The notes beneath the pieces are model-generated. The model worked only from the letters and a program-made list of their open reading frames with translations. It was not told the origin of the DNA and made no database searches. The translations under genes were made by a program, and so were the position numbers. A DNA stretch of 51,193 bases, from positions 1 through 51,193 of the forward strand of contig CAIJYD010000017.1 of the NCBI GenBank assembly GCA_903824785.1, written 5' to 3'. Source of the DNA: an uncultured Bacteroidota bacterium. Lineage in GTDB: Bacteria; Bacteroidota; Bacteroidia; Bacteroidales; VadinHA17. This document shows positions 34,688 to 43,905 of the stretch, piece by piece. Each line of letters begins with the position of its first letter. Position 1 is the stretch's first letter.

Positions 34688-35707
34688 TTAACAAATTCGA
34701 GGCAGCTGATCGCCCGACAATGAGTCGATTATTCGGCGTCCCCCGGTTTCATTCCTGAGTACCACCTTACCCCGGTGATCATCAACAACCCTGCCAATGA
34801 CAGCACAGTTCCTGCCAAGTTCATTATTCTTCAATATCTCAATAATGGCTGGTCCATACTCTTTTCCTGCAACAATTAAAACTTTCCCTTCATTGGCAAT
34901 ATGAAGAGGATCGAAGCCAAGTATTTCACACATGGCTTTAACTCCATTGTTAACCGGCAATAGTGATTCATCTATCTCAATTCCAAGATTTATTTTTCCG
35001 GCAAGTTCGTTCAATACTGTGGCAACTCCTCCTCTGGTAGGGTCGCGCATAAATTTCACCTGCGTTTTGTTAAGCACTTCGCCAATAATATGATTGAGAG
35101 AGGCGCAGTCTGAGACTATGGTTGTCTTAAAATTAAATGATTCCCTGGCATTAAGTACGGAAATACCATGATCTCCAATAGTCCCGTTGATGATAATAAT
35201 ATCGCCGGGGACGATATTCAATGCTTTGGTGATATGGGTTCTATCATTGCGTACCAACCCTATACCTGAAGTATTTATAAAGAGTTTATCGCATTTCCCC
35301 TTGTTTACCACTTTCGTATCGCCTGTTACAATGAGAACGCCGGCTTTTTTTGCTTCTGCAGCCAGTGACTCAGCAATTATCTCCAGACTTTTGAACGGGA
35401 AACCCTCTTCAATGATAAAGGAAACACTAAGATAGAGCGGCTCAGCACCAGAAACAGCCAGATCGTTCACCGTACCGCACACAGCAAGTTTCCCGATGTT
35501 CCCCCCCGGGAAAAACAAAGGGTCGATGACAAAAGAGTCAGTTGTAAAAGCAATTTTCTCCGATCCTGCCTGTACTATTGCAGCATCGGTTTGCTCAGAT
35601 AAGATGCTGTTTTCAAAGTGTTTAATGAATACATTTTCGATCAGATCGTGCATCATCTTACCACCGCTTCCATGGCCCAGCAGGATGGTTTTTTCTATCT
35701 GTTTCAT
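34688..35707 (-). CDS. hypE: Hydrogenase expression/formation protein HypE
   Basis: 339 residues, PurM-like ATPase that dehydrates the C-terminal thiocarboxamide to thiocyanate for the Fe cyanide ligands. The required C-terminal motif is intact (PRIC, C339). N-terminal LLGHGSGGKMMHDLI and central PTRGGVATVLNELA match the family. Overlaps hypD by 4 bases (ATGA). Confidence 0.97.
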   Translation of the reverse strand: MKQIEKTILLGHGSGGKMMHDLIENVFIKHFENSILSEQTDAAIVQAGSEKIAFTTDSFVIDPLFFPGGNIGKLAVCGTVNDLAVSGAEPLYLSVSFIIEEGFPFKSLEIIAESLAAEAKKAGVLIVTGDTKVVNKGKCDKLFINTSGIGLVRNDRTHITKALNIVPGDIIIINGTIGDHGISVLNARESFNFKTTIVSDCASLNHIIGEVLNKTQVKFMRDPTRGGVATVLNELAGKINLGIEIDESLLPVNNGVKAMCEILGFDPLHIANEGKVLIVAGKEYGPAIIEILKNNELGRNCAVIGRVVDDHRGKVVLRNETGGRRIIDSLSGDQLPRIC

Positions 35708-36783
35708 GAGCGGTATTTATAGTATGTGGCACAAGTTCCTTCGCCGGAAACCATACATGCTCCCACCGGATCGGCGGGGGTGCATTTTTTTCCGAAAAGG
35801 CTGCATTCAGCAGGTGTTTTCAATCCCCTCAGGATCTGTCCGCAGATACAACCTTTAGGCTCGGTTGATTCAGGTATCTCAATAATGAAATGTTTCTCTG
35901 CATCAAACTGCGAGAATTCATCCCGGATTTTAAGACCACTTTGAGCTATGGTTCCAAGTCCGCGCCAACGGTCATCCCTGAGGTCAAATACTTTATTTAA
36001 AATCCGTTGTGCAATCAGGTTTCCTTCGTTATGAACAACACGCTGATACTGGATTTCCACTTTCGGATTACCCGATTCAATCTGAACAGCAAGCATAAGG
36101 ACAGCCTGCATCATATCGGACGGTTCAAACCCGGCCACAACGACACCAAGTTTATAGACAAGAGCCAGATCATTATATATAGCCGTACCGGTAATGGCAG
36201 TTACATGTCCGGGTGCAATGAACCCATCAATTTTTACTCCCTCTTCAACAAGAGCTTTCATTACAGGAGGCATCACCTTGTGTGCGCTGAGAACATAAAA
36301 GTTAGTGATTTTTTCACTCTTTGCCTGTAAAACAGCTGCTGCCGTAAGTGGTGCGGTAGTCTCAAAACCGATACCAAGAAAGACCACTTTTTTCTCAGGG
36401 TTCATTTTCGCAATTTCAAGAGATTCAAGTACCGAATAGATGATCCGAATGTCACTCCCATTTGCTCTCTCCTTTTCAAGGGAGGTTGAGGAGCCCGGAA
36501 CCCTTATCAGATCGCCGTAGGTTGTAATAATAATACCGGGTATCTTGCTGTAAGCCATTGCCATATCAATGAAATGCTGGCTCGAAACACAAACCGGGCA
36601 CCCGGGACCTGAAATGAGGTGGATATTGGGAGGAAGCAGTGCAGCAAGGCCAAACCGGTGAATTGCCATGGTATGCCCTCCGCAAACTTCCATTATTACC
36701 ATCTCTTTTTCAGAGACGGCTTTCAGCTTCTCAGAGATTGAAATAATCAGATCCTTCTTCCGGTATTCATCAACGTATTTCAT
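35704..36783 (-). CDS. hypD: Hydrogenase formation protein HypD
   Basis: 359 residues, scaffold for assembly of Fe(CN)2CO. Conserved motifs: MEVCGGHTMAIHRFGL, GPGCPVCVS, GFETTAPLTAAA, GFEPSDMM and a C-terminal [4Fe-4S] cysteine set (CICGQILRG, C-x-L-F-G-K-K-C, CMVSGEGTC). Works with HypC. Separated from hypC by 8 bp. Confidence 0.97.
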   Translation of the reverse strand: MKYVDEYRKKDLIISISEKLKAVSEKEMVIMEVCGGHTMAIHRFGLAALLPPNIHLISGPGCPVCVSSQHFIDMAMAYSKIPGIIITTYGDLIRVPGSSTSLEKERANGSDIRIIYSVLESLEIAKMNPEKKVVFLGIGFETTAPLTAAAVLQAKSEKITNFYVLSAHKVMPPVMKALVEEGVKIDGFIAPGHVTAITGTAIYNDLALVYKLGVVVAGFEPSDMMQAVLMLAVQIESGNPKVEIQYQRVVHNEGNLIAQRILNKVFDLRDDRWRGLGTIAQSGLKIRDEFSQFDAEKHFIIEIPESTEPKGCICGQILRGLKTPAECSLFGKKCTPADPVGACMVSGEGTCATYYKYRS

Positions 36784-36791
36784 AAACAGAA

Positions 36792-37016
36792 TCAGATAGG
36801 ACGGTTTTTTTCCATGTCAAGCAATAGTTGCATTGTTTCGGCAGCCTCGGCGGCATCTACCTTTTCGATGGCGAAGCCGGCATGAAGCATGATAAAATCT
36901 CCCGGTTTAACATCATCAAGAAGAAGAAGGCTTGCTGTATATTCAACATCCTCTACAGTAACCCGGGCGCTTACCCCATCAACACTTATCACTTTTGCAG
37001 GTATGGCTAAACACAT
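36792..37016 (-). CDS. hypC: Hydrogenase assembly chaperone HypC
   Basis: 74 residues, OB-fold chaperone. MCLAIPAKV with essential C2 fixes the start; GDFIMLHAGFAIEKVD is the second signature. Binds HypD and the large-subunit precursor. Overlaps the end of hypF by 10 bases. Confidence 0.95.
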   Translation of the reverse strand: MCLAIPAKVISVDGVSARVTVEDVEYTASLLLLDDVKPGDFIMLHAGFAIEKVDAAEAAETMQLLLDMEKNRPI

Positions 37017-39289
37017 TTTAATTCCCTTCGTTTAGATGCAACCGCCGATTGCCCTAAAGCAATGCCTCCGTCATTGGAGGGAACTGATGCATGTGAATAA
37101 ACTTCAAAATTATTTTTCTCCAGTAAGTCTGTTGTTCCCTCAAGAAGGTATTTATTCTGAAACACGCCGCCGGAGAGAACAACCTTGTTTATGCCTTCCC
37201 TGGTACGGATGGCATTTACAGACTCAAAAATAGCTTTTATTATTGTGTTATGGAATTTAGTTGCGATTGTCACTTTCCCGATTCCTGTGCGGATATCTTC
37301 AACAATACCCCTGATGGTCTCATCGAATGCAATTGTTTCGTGGCAAAGGAACTTATAACTCTCTGTGCAGCCATCCTGAACCAATGATTCCAGTCTCATG
37401 GGTCCTTCGGCCTGAAAGGTTGCAACCTGAACCAGATCAAGAAGTGAGGCTACTGCATCGAACAGACGTCCTGCTCCCGAAGTGAGGGGACAATTAATTT
37501 TTTTGTCGATCATTTTTATAACCATGCTGATCTTTTCAGCATCATTATCTTTCAGAAGGGGAAGATCGAGATTCAGAAAACCGGTACTGAAGACTTTATA
37601 AAGCCACGAAACAGCTGTTCTCCATGGCTCTTCAGCGGCGCTGTCGCCACCAGGCAGGGGGATATATTCGAAATGGGTTACACGCGTGAATTCGTTTAGG
37701 TCGCAAAGCAAAAATTCACTGCCCCAGATATTCCCGTCTGTTCCATAACCGGTGCCATCGAGAGCAACCCCTATAACCTTTTCGTCGAGATGATGTTCTG
37801 CCATACACGATGCAATATGTGCATGGTGGTGCTGAACATGTACCACTGGCAGTTGGCCAAAATCAAGACCCCGCTTTGTGGAGATATACATCGGATGCAT
37901 ATCGACTGCTGCCAGGGAAGGGTTAATTCTGAAGAGCCCCATGAACTGATCGATAGTCTTTTCATAGAAGAGTGCTGTCTCAACTCCCTGAAGATCGCCG
38001 ATGTGCTGACTGATAAATGTCTTGGATCCTTTTCCGGCAGAGAAACAATTTGTGAGCTCAGCACCGAAAGCCACTATCCCTTCGGTATTCAATGAGGTAC
38101 GGACAGGAGCAGGAGCATAGCCGCGCGAACGCCTGAAAATCCGTTCTTTACCACCCATTATCCTAACCACGGAATCATCTGTACGGTTGAAAATAAGGCG
38201 GTTGTGCAAAACGATAGCATCAACAACAGATGCAAACTGAAAAAGAGCACTGTTATTATCGGTGAGAATGGGTTCGCTGCTGAAATTTCCGCTTGTGAGA
38301 ACAATAGCAGATATTTTCAGTTTTCTGAACAACATGTAATGAAGAGGCATATAAGGCAGCATTGCCCCGAGCAGATTCAGCCCTGCATTCAGGCTTTGTT
38401 GAATGGAAGGAGGAAAAGATCCACTTTTTGCCTTCAGCAGAACTATCGGTCTTCGCCAGGAGAGGAGCGATTTTTCCTCCGTTGGGTCGGCCTCAGCATA
38501 ATTTTTAAGGCTTTCCATGTCGCGAAACATTACTGCAAAGGGTTTTCCCTCCCTGTTCTTAATATTACGCAGTTTTTCGAGAGCCTTGATGTTAAATGCA
38601 TCACACGCCAGATGCATTCCACCCAACCCTTTGATCAGAACTATTCCGCCGTTCTCGATGCATTCTGATACATTGTCAACAATAACAACTGTATTATCGC
38701 TGACCATCTTACCCTTAATAAACAGTTCATAATGAGGTCCGCACCTGCTGCAGGCAACAGGCTGGGCATGAAACCTCCGGTCTGAAATATCTTCGTATTC
38801 CTCTCTGCAACCGGGGCACATCACAAAAGATTTCATTGTAGTCTTTGCCCTGTCGTAAGGAAGATCCTCAATAATTGTAAAACGCGGACCACAGTTGGTG
38901 CAATTTACAAACGGATAATCAAGGCGGCTGCCCGGTTTCTCAATATCCTGAAGGCACTCATCGCATACAGCTATATCAGGACTAATCTCAGTAACACCGT
39001 CAGAAAAATCGTTACTTTCGAGAATAGTAAAAGAGGGGAATATAATCAGTTCCGTTTCGCTGGCAGAAATCTCTTCAATCTGGGAAGCAGGAGGGGCTTC
39101 CTCTTTAAGGAAAATAAGAAAACTTTCTAAATTCTCCGGTTTCCCGGTGACCTGGATCCTTACATTTTCATTTGTATTCTGTACCCAGCCGGTGAGGCTG
39201 AACTTTCCTGCAATTCTGAAGATAAAGGGGCGGAAACCGACACCTTGTACCAGACCTGTAATTAGTATATGTAAAGATTTATCTTTCAA
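37007..39289 (-). CDS. hypF: Carbamoyltransferase HypF
   Basis: 760 residues, makes the carbamoyl group later turned into cyanide on HypE. Domains: acylphosphatase (about 5-92, GLVQGVGFRPFIFRIA), two zinc-finger repeats (about 108-185, CDECLQDIEKPGSRLDYPF then CPGCREEYEDISDRRFHAQ), YrdC-like (about 200-385) and Kae1-like C-terminal domain (about 390-760; VQHHHAHIASCMAEH, GVALDGTGYGTDG, VVLSGGVFQNKYL). All parts present and full length. First gene of the hypF-C-D-E-A-B operon. Confidence 0.97.
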   Translation of the reverse strand: MKDKSLHILITGLVQGVGFRPFIFRIAGKFSLTGWVQNTNENVRIQVTGKPENLESFLIFLKEEAPPASQIEEISASETELIIFPSFTILESNDFSDGVTEISPDIAVCDECLQDIEKPGSRLDYPFVNCTNCGPRFTIIEDLPYDRAKTTMKSFVMCPGCREEYEDISDRRFHAQPVACSRCGPHYELFIKGKMVSDNTVVIVDNVSECIENGGIVLIKGLGGMHLACDAFNIKALEKLRNIKNREGKPFAVMFRDMESLKNYAEADPTEEKSLLSWRRPIVLLKAKSGSFPPSIQQSLNAGLNLLGAMLPYMPLHYMLFRKLKISAIVLTSGNFSSEPILTDNNSALFQFASVVDAIVLHNRLIFNRTDDSVVRIMGGKERIFRRSRGYAPAPVRTSLNTEGIVAFGAELTNCFSAGKGSKTFISQHIGDLQGVETALFYEKTIDQFMGLFRINPSLAAVDMHPMYISTKRGLDFGQLPVVHVQHHHAHIASCMAEHHLDEKVIGVALDGTGYGTDGNIWGSEFLLCDLNEFTRVTHFEYIPLPGGDSAAEEPWRTAVSWLYKVFSTGFLNLDLPLLKDNDAEKISMVIKMIDKKINCPLTSGAGRLFDAVASLLDLVQVATFQAEGPMRLESLVQDGCTESYKFLCHETIAFDETIRGIVEDIRTGIGKVTIATKFHNTIIKAIFESVNAIRTREGINKVVLSGGVFQNKYLLEGTTDLLEKNNFEVYSHASVPSNDGGIALGQSAVASKRRELKCV

Positions 39290-39371
39290 GATCTGCTTTG
39301 TTTTATTATAAATGCACCTTTAAACACTTCTTAATGATGCAGTTATTTGTCTTTTAATTACTAAGTGTAAA

Positions 39372-40358
39372 TCACTCTTTCTTTCCGGGCCAGTCCCATT
39401 GTAAAAGATCATCACTCCAGGCAATGCCTATAGAAGCATTTCTGTCAAAATCGCCTTCCTGTTCAGTTTTCGGACCTGACCCATGAAAAAACATCACATA
39501 TTTACCAACTTTCTTTTCCCCCTTCAGGTTGACAACAGTTCCGGCTGTAATCCGGCCTTTTGCCCATTCCCATTCCTTTTGTCCTAATGTAATTGGATTT
39601 CCAGAATCCTTCCAGCTCTTAAGATCTGACGAGCGCTTAACCGCAATGCCATTTGCAGGAGAATGAATTAATATGTACTCATTGTTCTCATTTAGTACGC
39701 AAACGTTTTCTCCTGATTCGGTATGGCCATAAAATGTCCAGTTTCTGAGGTCATAACTGTATGACATGCTTACCCCATTTTGTTTGTAAAAGCACCACCA
39801 CTTGCCTTTTTCATCTTTGTCTTCAAGTAAATAGGGATCGATCATTCTGCCTGAATCCGCAAATTTTACATCAGCCCCTTTTACTTTCAATATTTCCGGG
39901 GCAGTCCAGTTTTTGAGCTCCTTGCTGCGCATGGTGTACAATCTTGAATCTGCTGTTCCATACCGTGGCTTCTGATCAGCAGTATAGTCAGGTCGTGGAT
40001 AAGTCTGCAGGCATAAAACCCATTCATTTTTATATCGAACCACGTTTCCCGGACTGCAAAAATCCAATGACTGGTCTTTTGGGGTAATAATCTTTACCGG
40101 CTTCCAATGTTTCAGATCTTCTGACTGACTCTGAGCTGTGTATGAATAGATCTTCCCTTTTTCGGTTTTTATCAGAGTGAAAAACAGGTAGAACTTATTT
40201 TTATAAAACAGTACTGCCGGATCGCGGTATGCTGTAGAATCATCTCCTTTAAAAATAACTGGAGACTCCAGTGAGTTTAATATGTTGGATTGTGATTTTG
40301 TCTGATTTGAAAAAACCTGTAAAAACAGAAGGAGGGAGACGATAAAACGGTTACTCAT
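39372..40358 (-). CDS. Exported GH43/GH32-like five-bladed beta-propeller protein
   Basis: 328 residues with signal peptide (MSNRFIVSLLLFLQVFSNQTKSQ). Blade-like repeats carry the clan F/J pattern: YRDPAVLFYKNKFYLFFT (possible catalytic D), SPGNVVRYKNEWVLCLQTY, MIDPYLLEDKDEKGKWWCFY, and a late TAGTVVNLKGEKKVGKYVMFFHGSG. Residue assignments for catalysis cannot be settled by eye, so activity (arabinosidase/xylosidase or other) is open. It lies upstream of the hypF operon on the same strand, separated from hypF by 82 bp. No functional link to hydrogenase is implied. Confidence 0.75.
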   Translation of the reverse strand: MSNRFIVSLLLFLQVFSNQTKSQSNILNSLESPVIFKGDDSTAYRDPAVLFYKNKFYLFFTLIKTEKGKIYSYTAQSQSEDLKHWKPVKIITPKDQSLDFCSPGNVVRYKNEWVLCLQTYPRPDYTADQKPRYGTADSRLYTMRSKELKNWTAPEILKVKGADVKFADSGRMIDPYLLEDKDEKGKWWCFYKQNGVSMSYSYDLRNWTFYGHTESGENVCVLNENNEYILIHSPANGIAVKRSSDLKSWKDSGNPITLGQKEWEWAKGRITAGTVVNLKGEKKVGKYVMFFHGSGPKTEQEGDFDRNASIGIAWSDDLLQWDWPGKKE

Positions 40359-40537
40359 ATTATAGGTTCAATGGATTGCTGCGCAACTTATATCTGATAA
40401 GTATTTTCTGCCATGGTTTTATGGTTTTAAATACCAACAAATATAATCAATTTTAAAACGTTGAGTCAATGATTTTCTGCCGGACAGGTTGCAGCGCAGG
40501 CGCGAAAGAATAATGGATGAGACGTGAAGAAGACGGA

Positions 40538-41167
40538 TTATTTGTCTCCGACCTTAAACCGTAAGACAGTTCTTAATTTTTCCTGCGCGACTTTTTTCAC
40601 GTTGGAGAGATAGATTTCCCGATGTTGTTTGCTCTCTCTGATCAGGCCGTTTTTATCGCAGAAATCCTCCATAATTCTGAAACTCTCGGGTTCGTTGTCA
40701 AAACTGCCCAGGTGCATCATTTGCAGAGATCTGCCATCCTCAATCATGCTGAATATCACCTCGTCAAGTAGTTTGTGTGGTTTTTTCTTTTTAGTCTTTT
40801 CAATTATTGAACGGGCATACTCCTCAGAGACAAAATCGGGTTGTCTTATCATCAGATTAAACACCAGATCATTTTTGTCAACCTGAGTCATCGGTTTTGT
40901 TTTAGCCTCTTCGGTTAAGTCCCAGATACCTTCAAGAGGATAAACGGTATATTCAACATAATCCTTTGGTGCAGATGAAGATTTCGGGGACATTTTTATA
41001 GCATAGGAGAGGGAGTAAAGAACGCCGATATACTCTGCAAAGAAGTCGTCGTTAGGATTACCGCAACCCTTTATTGAAAAGAATTTAAAAGCAGGTATTA
41101 TTATCTCTATTGGACTTGCCTTAGGCTGATAGAACTGTTTTTGATCTTTCTTCCATTCGGATTTCAT
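40538..41167 (-). CDS. GyrI-like small-molecule-binding domain protein
   Basis: 209 residues, stand-alone SOUL/GyrI-like fold without an attached DNA-binding domain. Recognised by the N-terminal MKSEWKKDQKQFYQPKASP, IIIPAFKFFSIKGCGNPND, VEYTVYPLEGIWDLTEEA and LQMMHLGSFDNEPESFRIMEDFC in order. The C-terminal HREIYLSNVKKV is typical of the family. Members bind small, often aromatic or cationic molecules; some hydrolyse reactive electrophiles. Single gene by context. Confidence 0.85.
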   Translation of the reverse strand: MKSEWKKDQKQFYQPKASPIEIIIPAFKFFSIKGCGNPNDDFFAEYIGVLYSLSYAIKMSPKSSSAPKDYVEYTVYPLEGIWDLTEEAKTKPMTQVDKNDLVFNLMIRQPDFVSEEYARSIIEKTKKKKPHKLLDEVIFSMIEDGRSLQMMHLGSFDNEPESFRIMEDFCDKNGLIRESKQHREIYLSNVKKVAQEKLRTVLRFKVGDK

Positions 41168-41457
41168 AATACAATTGGTTTTGTTTCTTGTTGAATCGGA
41201 CTCCTAAAATTAAAAAGGAATATTTAAATAAACAAAATCTGTATGCTTTAAAATAAAGTTCTTGGAGTAGAAACACGTCAGCCTTGTCTCTAATTGTTGG
41301 CAACCTGATTCATAAAAGGTCAGCAGAGCGTCCGGGATTACCATATCAATTGTAAAGGCATATTCGATTACCGGCCACGATCAACACATCTTCCTGAAAT
41401 TGAAGGAAAGTTATTATACTCTTAAAATCAGTACTTTCAGGTTGGCACATCAGATCC

Positions 41458-42603
41458 TTAATCTTTCAAACAGCGAACAGAGAAGCCATAGTTCTTAATG
41501 TCGTTGTATATGGTTACATTTCCGTCATGGTAGCCCATGAACCGACCGTAAGCGTTGGCCGTAGAGAATTCAGCAGAACTCCACCAGTAACCGTAGTCCC
41601 CAAAGGTGTAGTACGTTCCATTGTAGTAACGGTAGCCACCCGGAAGCGCTGTAAAACCTCTGGTGTTGTTACTCGCCTGATCGTTACCTACTGCGCCTGC
41701 TGTTGCAGATGCTGTCCAACCCGATGTCGCTGCCATTGATTTTGCTATGTCGGTTCCACTGCCCTGATAACCATAACCATTGCTTGTAAGGTAATCTGTT
41801 AATACTGTCCATTCAGCATCTGTAGGTACGTGCCAGCCGGTGGGACATACATTGCGACTATCAGTGACAGCATACCATGTATATAACCTTCCGTAAGTAT
41901 TAACATTACTTTCATTACCGGCATAAGCCCACTGGTATTTAGGTGTACTTTCACTTGTTATATCCAACGTTGTTGGAGTAGTTGTACCTATTAAATCTCC
42001 ATTACTGTATTTCGTTGTTTTAAGGTTCTCTGACATCCACACCTGTGTGCCTATCTTTACTATGTTATATGTATTATTTTCCACATCTGTTATAGTTCCT
42101 CCTGCTGCTGAAGATATTTTTAACATATTAATCTGGCTTTGAAGTGCATCGCTCGTCCCTGCATTTTTTGCATACAAGGCGTAAGGTACACTTAGCAACT
42201 GGCTTGTACCTGTTATGGTATAACTTGAACCACCTGCAGGATCTGTTTCTGTTTTAATGAAATAAGTGCCTGTTGACCAATCAATACCTGCAAATGTACC
42301 TGTAACAATCGTTCCTCCTCCAATCTCAATAGTTGCAAGTCCATTTGCATTGGTGGTCGGAGTATGTGTCTCTTCATATACTGCCGAGCCACTTGAGGAA
42401 CCTTGCAGAATGCTGATTTTCATCCCAACAGAATGACTGACAACAAGGGCATTGCTTGCGTTGCGTATTACAGCCTGGTAACTCATCTTCTGAGGTGCCT
42501 GAGCGGAAGCAGTAGGCGACAGGCTCCCGATAACTATCGGGAAGGCGACAGGCAACAGGAAGAAGATTACTTTGCTTATGAATTTGTACGTTTCCCTTTT
42601 CAT
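41458..42603 (-). CDS. Surface FISUMP-domain protein, two-domain paralogue A
   Basis: About 381 residues from the ATG at 42603 (another in frame at 42618). Signal peptide about 1-34, then an N-terminal beta domain (KMSYQAVIRNASNALVVS, GLATIEIGGG, GIDWSTGTYFIKTETDP, LLSVPYALYAKNAG), a short coiled link (LQSQINMLKIS), and a C-terminal FISUMP domain (TDVENNTYNIVKIGTQVWMS, CPTGWHVPTDAEW, FTALPGGYRYYNG, WWSSAE, FSVRCLKD). The same architecture and much of the same DNA recur at 49323-50501. Probably exported to the surface; ligand unknown. The signal-peptide codons contain an 18-bp palindrome. Confidence 0.82.
   Translation of the reverse strand: MKRETYKFISKVIFFLLPVAFPIVIGSLSPTASAQAPQKMSYQAVIRNASNALVVSHSVGMKISILQGSSSGSAVYEETHTPTTNANGLATIEIGGGTIVTGTFAGIDWSTGTYFIKTETDPAGGSSYTITGTSQLLSVPYALYAKNAGTSDALQSQINMLKISSAAGGTITDVENNTYNIVKIGTQVWMSENLKTTKYSNGDLIGTTTPTTLDITSESTPKYQWAYAGNESNVNTYGRLYTWYAVTDSRNVCPTGWHVPTDAEWTVLTDYLTSNGYGYQGSGTDIAKSMAATSGWTASATAGAVGNDQASNNTRGFTALPGGYRYYNGTYYTFGDYGYWWSSAEFSTANAYGRFMGYHDGNVTIYNDIKNYGFSVRCLKD
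42525..42542. repeat. 18-bp palindrome inside signal-peptide codons
   Basis: TCCCGATA-AC-TATCGGGA, with perfect 8-bp arms. It sits within the signal peptide region of the FISUMP gene and is flanked by short GGCGACAGG/GGCAACAGG repeats. Related CCCGATAG/ATCGGGA half-sites occur at 49281-49293 and 50424-50445. Confidence 0.75.
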
Positions 42604-42768
42604 ATCTATGGAATTCATTATTAAATAATTGATAAATGATATAATCCCCCAATGTTATTCTAAAAAGTATTTTCCCCAATCGGCAGGAAAAATCACATCT
42701 AAAATTATTAAAATAAATTTAATCCCCAAAAGAAAAATTTAACGATCTGTTTTTTGATTACTATTCAT

Positions 42769-43024
42769 ATTACGCCCGCTACGGGGCTTAGAAGGTTAGG
42801 GTGAGTTTTACGCCGGGCTGCGCCCGACTTTATAATATTTCAGGCCTACGGCCCTATTCAATATTAAAGGGTTCCTTTATAAGTCATGGATTGCCAAACG
42901 TTTAACATTTCAACCTACTCTGCAATCTATGGCTTTTAAGGCCGTAGGCCTGAAATAGGTCAAGACAGGGCATCGCCCTGTCTATGAAAAGAATAAACCT
43001 TTCAAGCCCAGTAGCGGGCGTAAT
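42769..43024. repeat. 256-bp element with 21-bp terminal inverted repeats
   Basis: The left end (42769-42789, ATTACGCCCGCTACGGGGCTT) and the right end (43004-43024) are inverted copies with one mismatch in 21. Nested inside are a perfect 17-bp inverted pair (42837-42853 with 42940-42956), an 8-bp hairpin around ATC (42964-42982) and a smaller GC hairpin (42813-42825). No ORF, and no obvious target-site duplication at the ends. It looks like a MITE-like or REP-like repeat. Confidence 0.7.
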
Positions 43025-43138
43025 AAAAACTTTCAGTGATTTTTGCCTGGCTCAGCAAAGCTCGAACAAGTCAGGATCTGCTCTCGCCTTTCGCAAAAAA
43101 AATCGCCCGCTTCGTGGTATCATTAAATAGTTAAATTG

Positions 43139-43228
43139 TTAAAAAGCCCGAACGGCACGAACGTAGTATGCACCGTTCTTACCGTCATAGCCGGTGTATC
43201 CGTTGCCGAAGAAGAAGCTCCTGTAGGT
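43139..43228 (-). pseudogene. 3' remnant of a DUF1566/FISUMP-type gene
   Basis: The minus strand encodes about 29 residues ending in GYDGKNGAYYVRAVRAF and a stop at 43139-43141. This is the typical C-terminus of DUF1566/FISUMP-like proteins (Y-V-R-x-V-R). Upstream the frame meets a stop within a few codons, so only the tail survives, next to the 256-bp repeat element. A 60-residue ORF in another frame over the same DNA is not meaningful. Confidence 0.6.
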
Positions 43229-43293
43229 ATATTAATATTTAACGGCAGAAAGTCTGAGAGCGTTTTACTGGTAATAATATGCTGTGCCAATTG

Positions 43294-43321
43294 AAATAAT
43301 CGCACAAGTGTGCGATTATTT
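43294..43321. repeat. Perfect 13-bp inverted repeat (possible terminator)
   Basis: AAATAATCGCACA, two bases, then TGTGCGATTATTT (arms 43294-43306 and 43309-43321). The outer ends are AT-rich on both sides, so the structure could terminate transcription in either direction or form a symmetric protein site. It lies between the DUF1566 remnant and the zinc-ribbon gene. Confidence 0.6.
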
Positions 43322-43597
43322 TACTCATTTCCCCTTCCTTTCCTAATAATCACTTCTTTAGAAATATTTTCTGTAAAAAAAAATTCGGTTCTTAGTAGCA
43401 CTGACAGAGGTAATTGGCAACTTGTTTCAGCCTATTCAAAATGTTCTGGCTTTTTATGGCACACCCTTTGGTTAGTATTTCCATAAAATCATCCGTGATC
43501 AAGAGTCTAGGATTTTATTATTAATTATCGATACTCATATAATCTTTATAACAAGTTGACAATCAATAATTGAGTTTTACAAACTAAAGTTATTCCA

Positions 43598-43852
43598 ATG
43601 TCAGACAATTATTACTGCAAATACTGCGGAGCAAGTTCGTCAAGTGTCACTAATCTGACTGGAGGAATGTGCCCCAGACATCCAAACGGATCTCACCGTG
43701 GCCACCATGCTCCGTATCAGGGAGGAAAAAAATCCACTTACACTTGTCAGTTTTGTGGAACAACCAGTTCTGGTATACAAAACCTTACTGCAGGAGTTTG
43801 TCAGGGTCACCCAAATGGAGCAAATAAAGGGCATCATGAACCAATGCTGTGA
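43598..43852 (+). CDS. Tandem C2-C-H zinc-ribbon small protein
   Basis: 84 residues made of two near-identical 40-residue repeats with exactly the same spacing of likely metal ligands: C7-x2-C10-x14-C25-x2-H28-x7-HH, and C50-x2-C53-x14-C68-x2-H71-x7-HH. Each carries the hallmark HPNG and G-HH motifs. I recognise this as a small zinc-binding repeat common in Bacteroidota, without a known function. No signal peptide or membrane span. It is followed 53 bp later by a disrupted gene on the same strand. Confidence 0.8.
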   Translation: MSDNYYCKYCGASSSSVTNLTGGMCPRHPNGSHRGHHAPYQGGKKSTYTCQFCGTTSSGIQNLTAGVCQGHPNGANKGHHEPML

Positions 43853-43905
43853 AACCTTGTGGATTCAAAACTAAGAGCCATACGCTTAATCAAATAAATT
43901 TTGCA

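Noticed and set aside
43123-43305. 60-codon minus-strand ORF
   Set aside because: It is out of frame with the DUF1566 remnant that the same DNA encodes, and has no signal or family.
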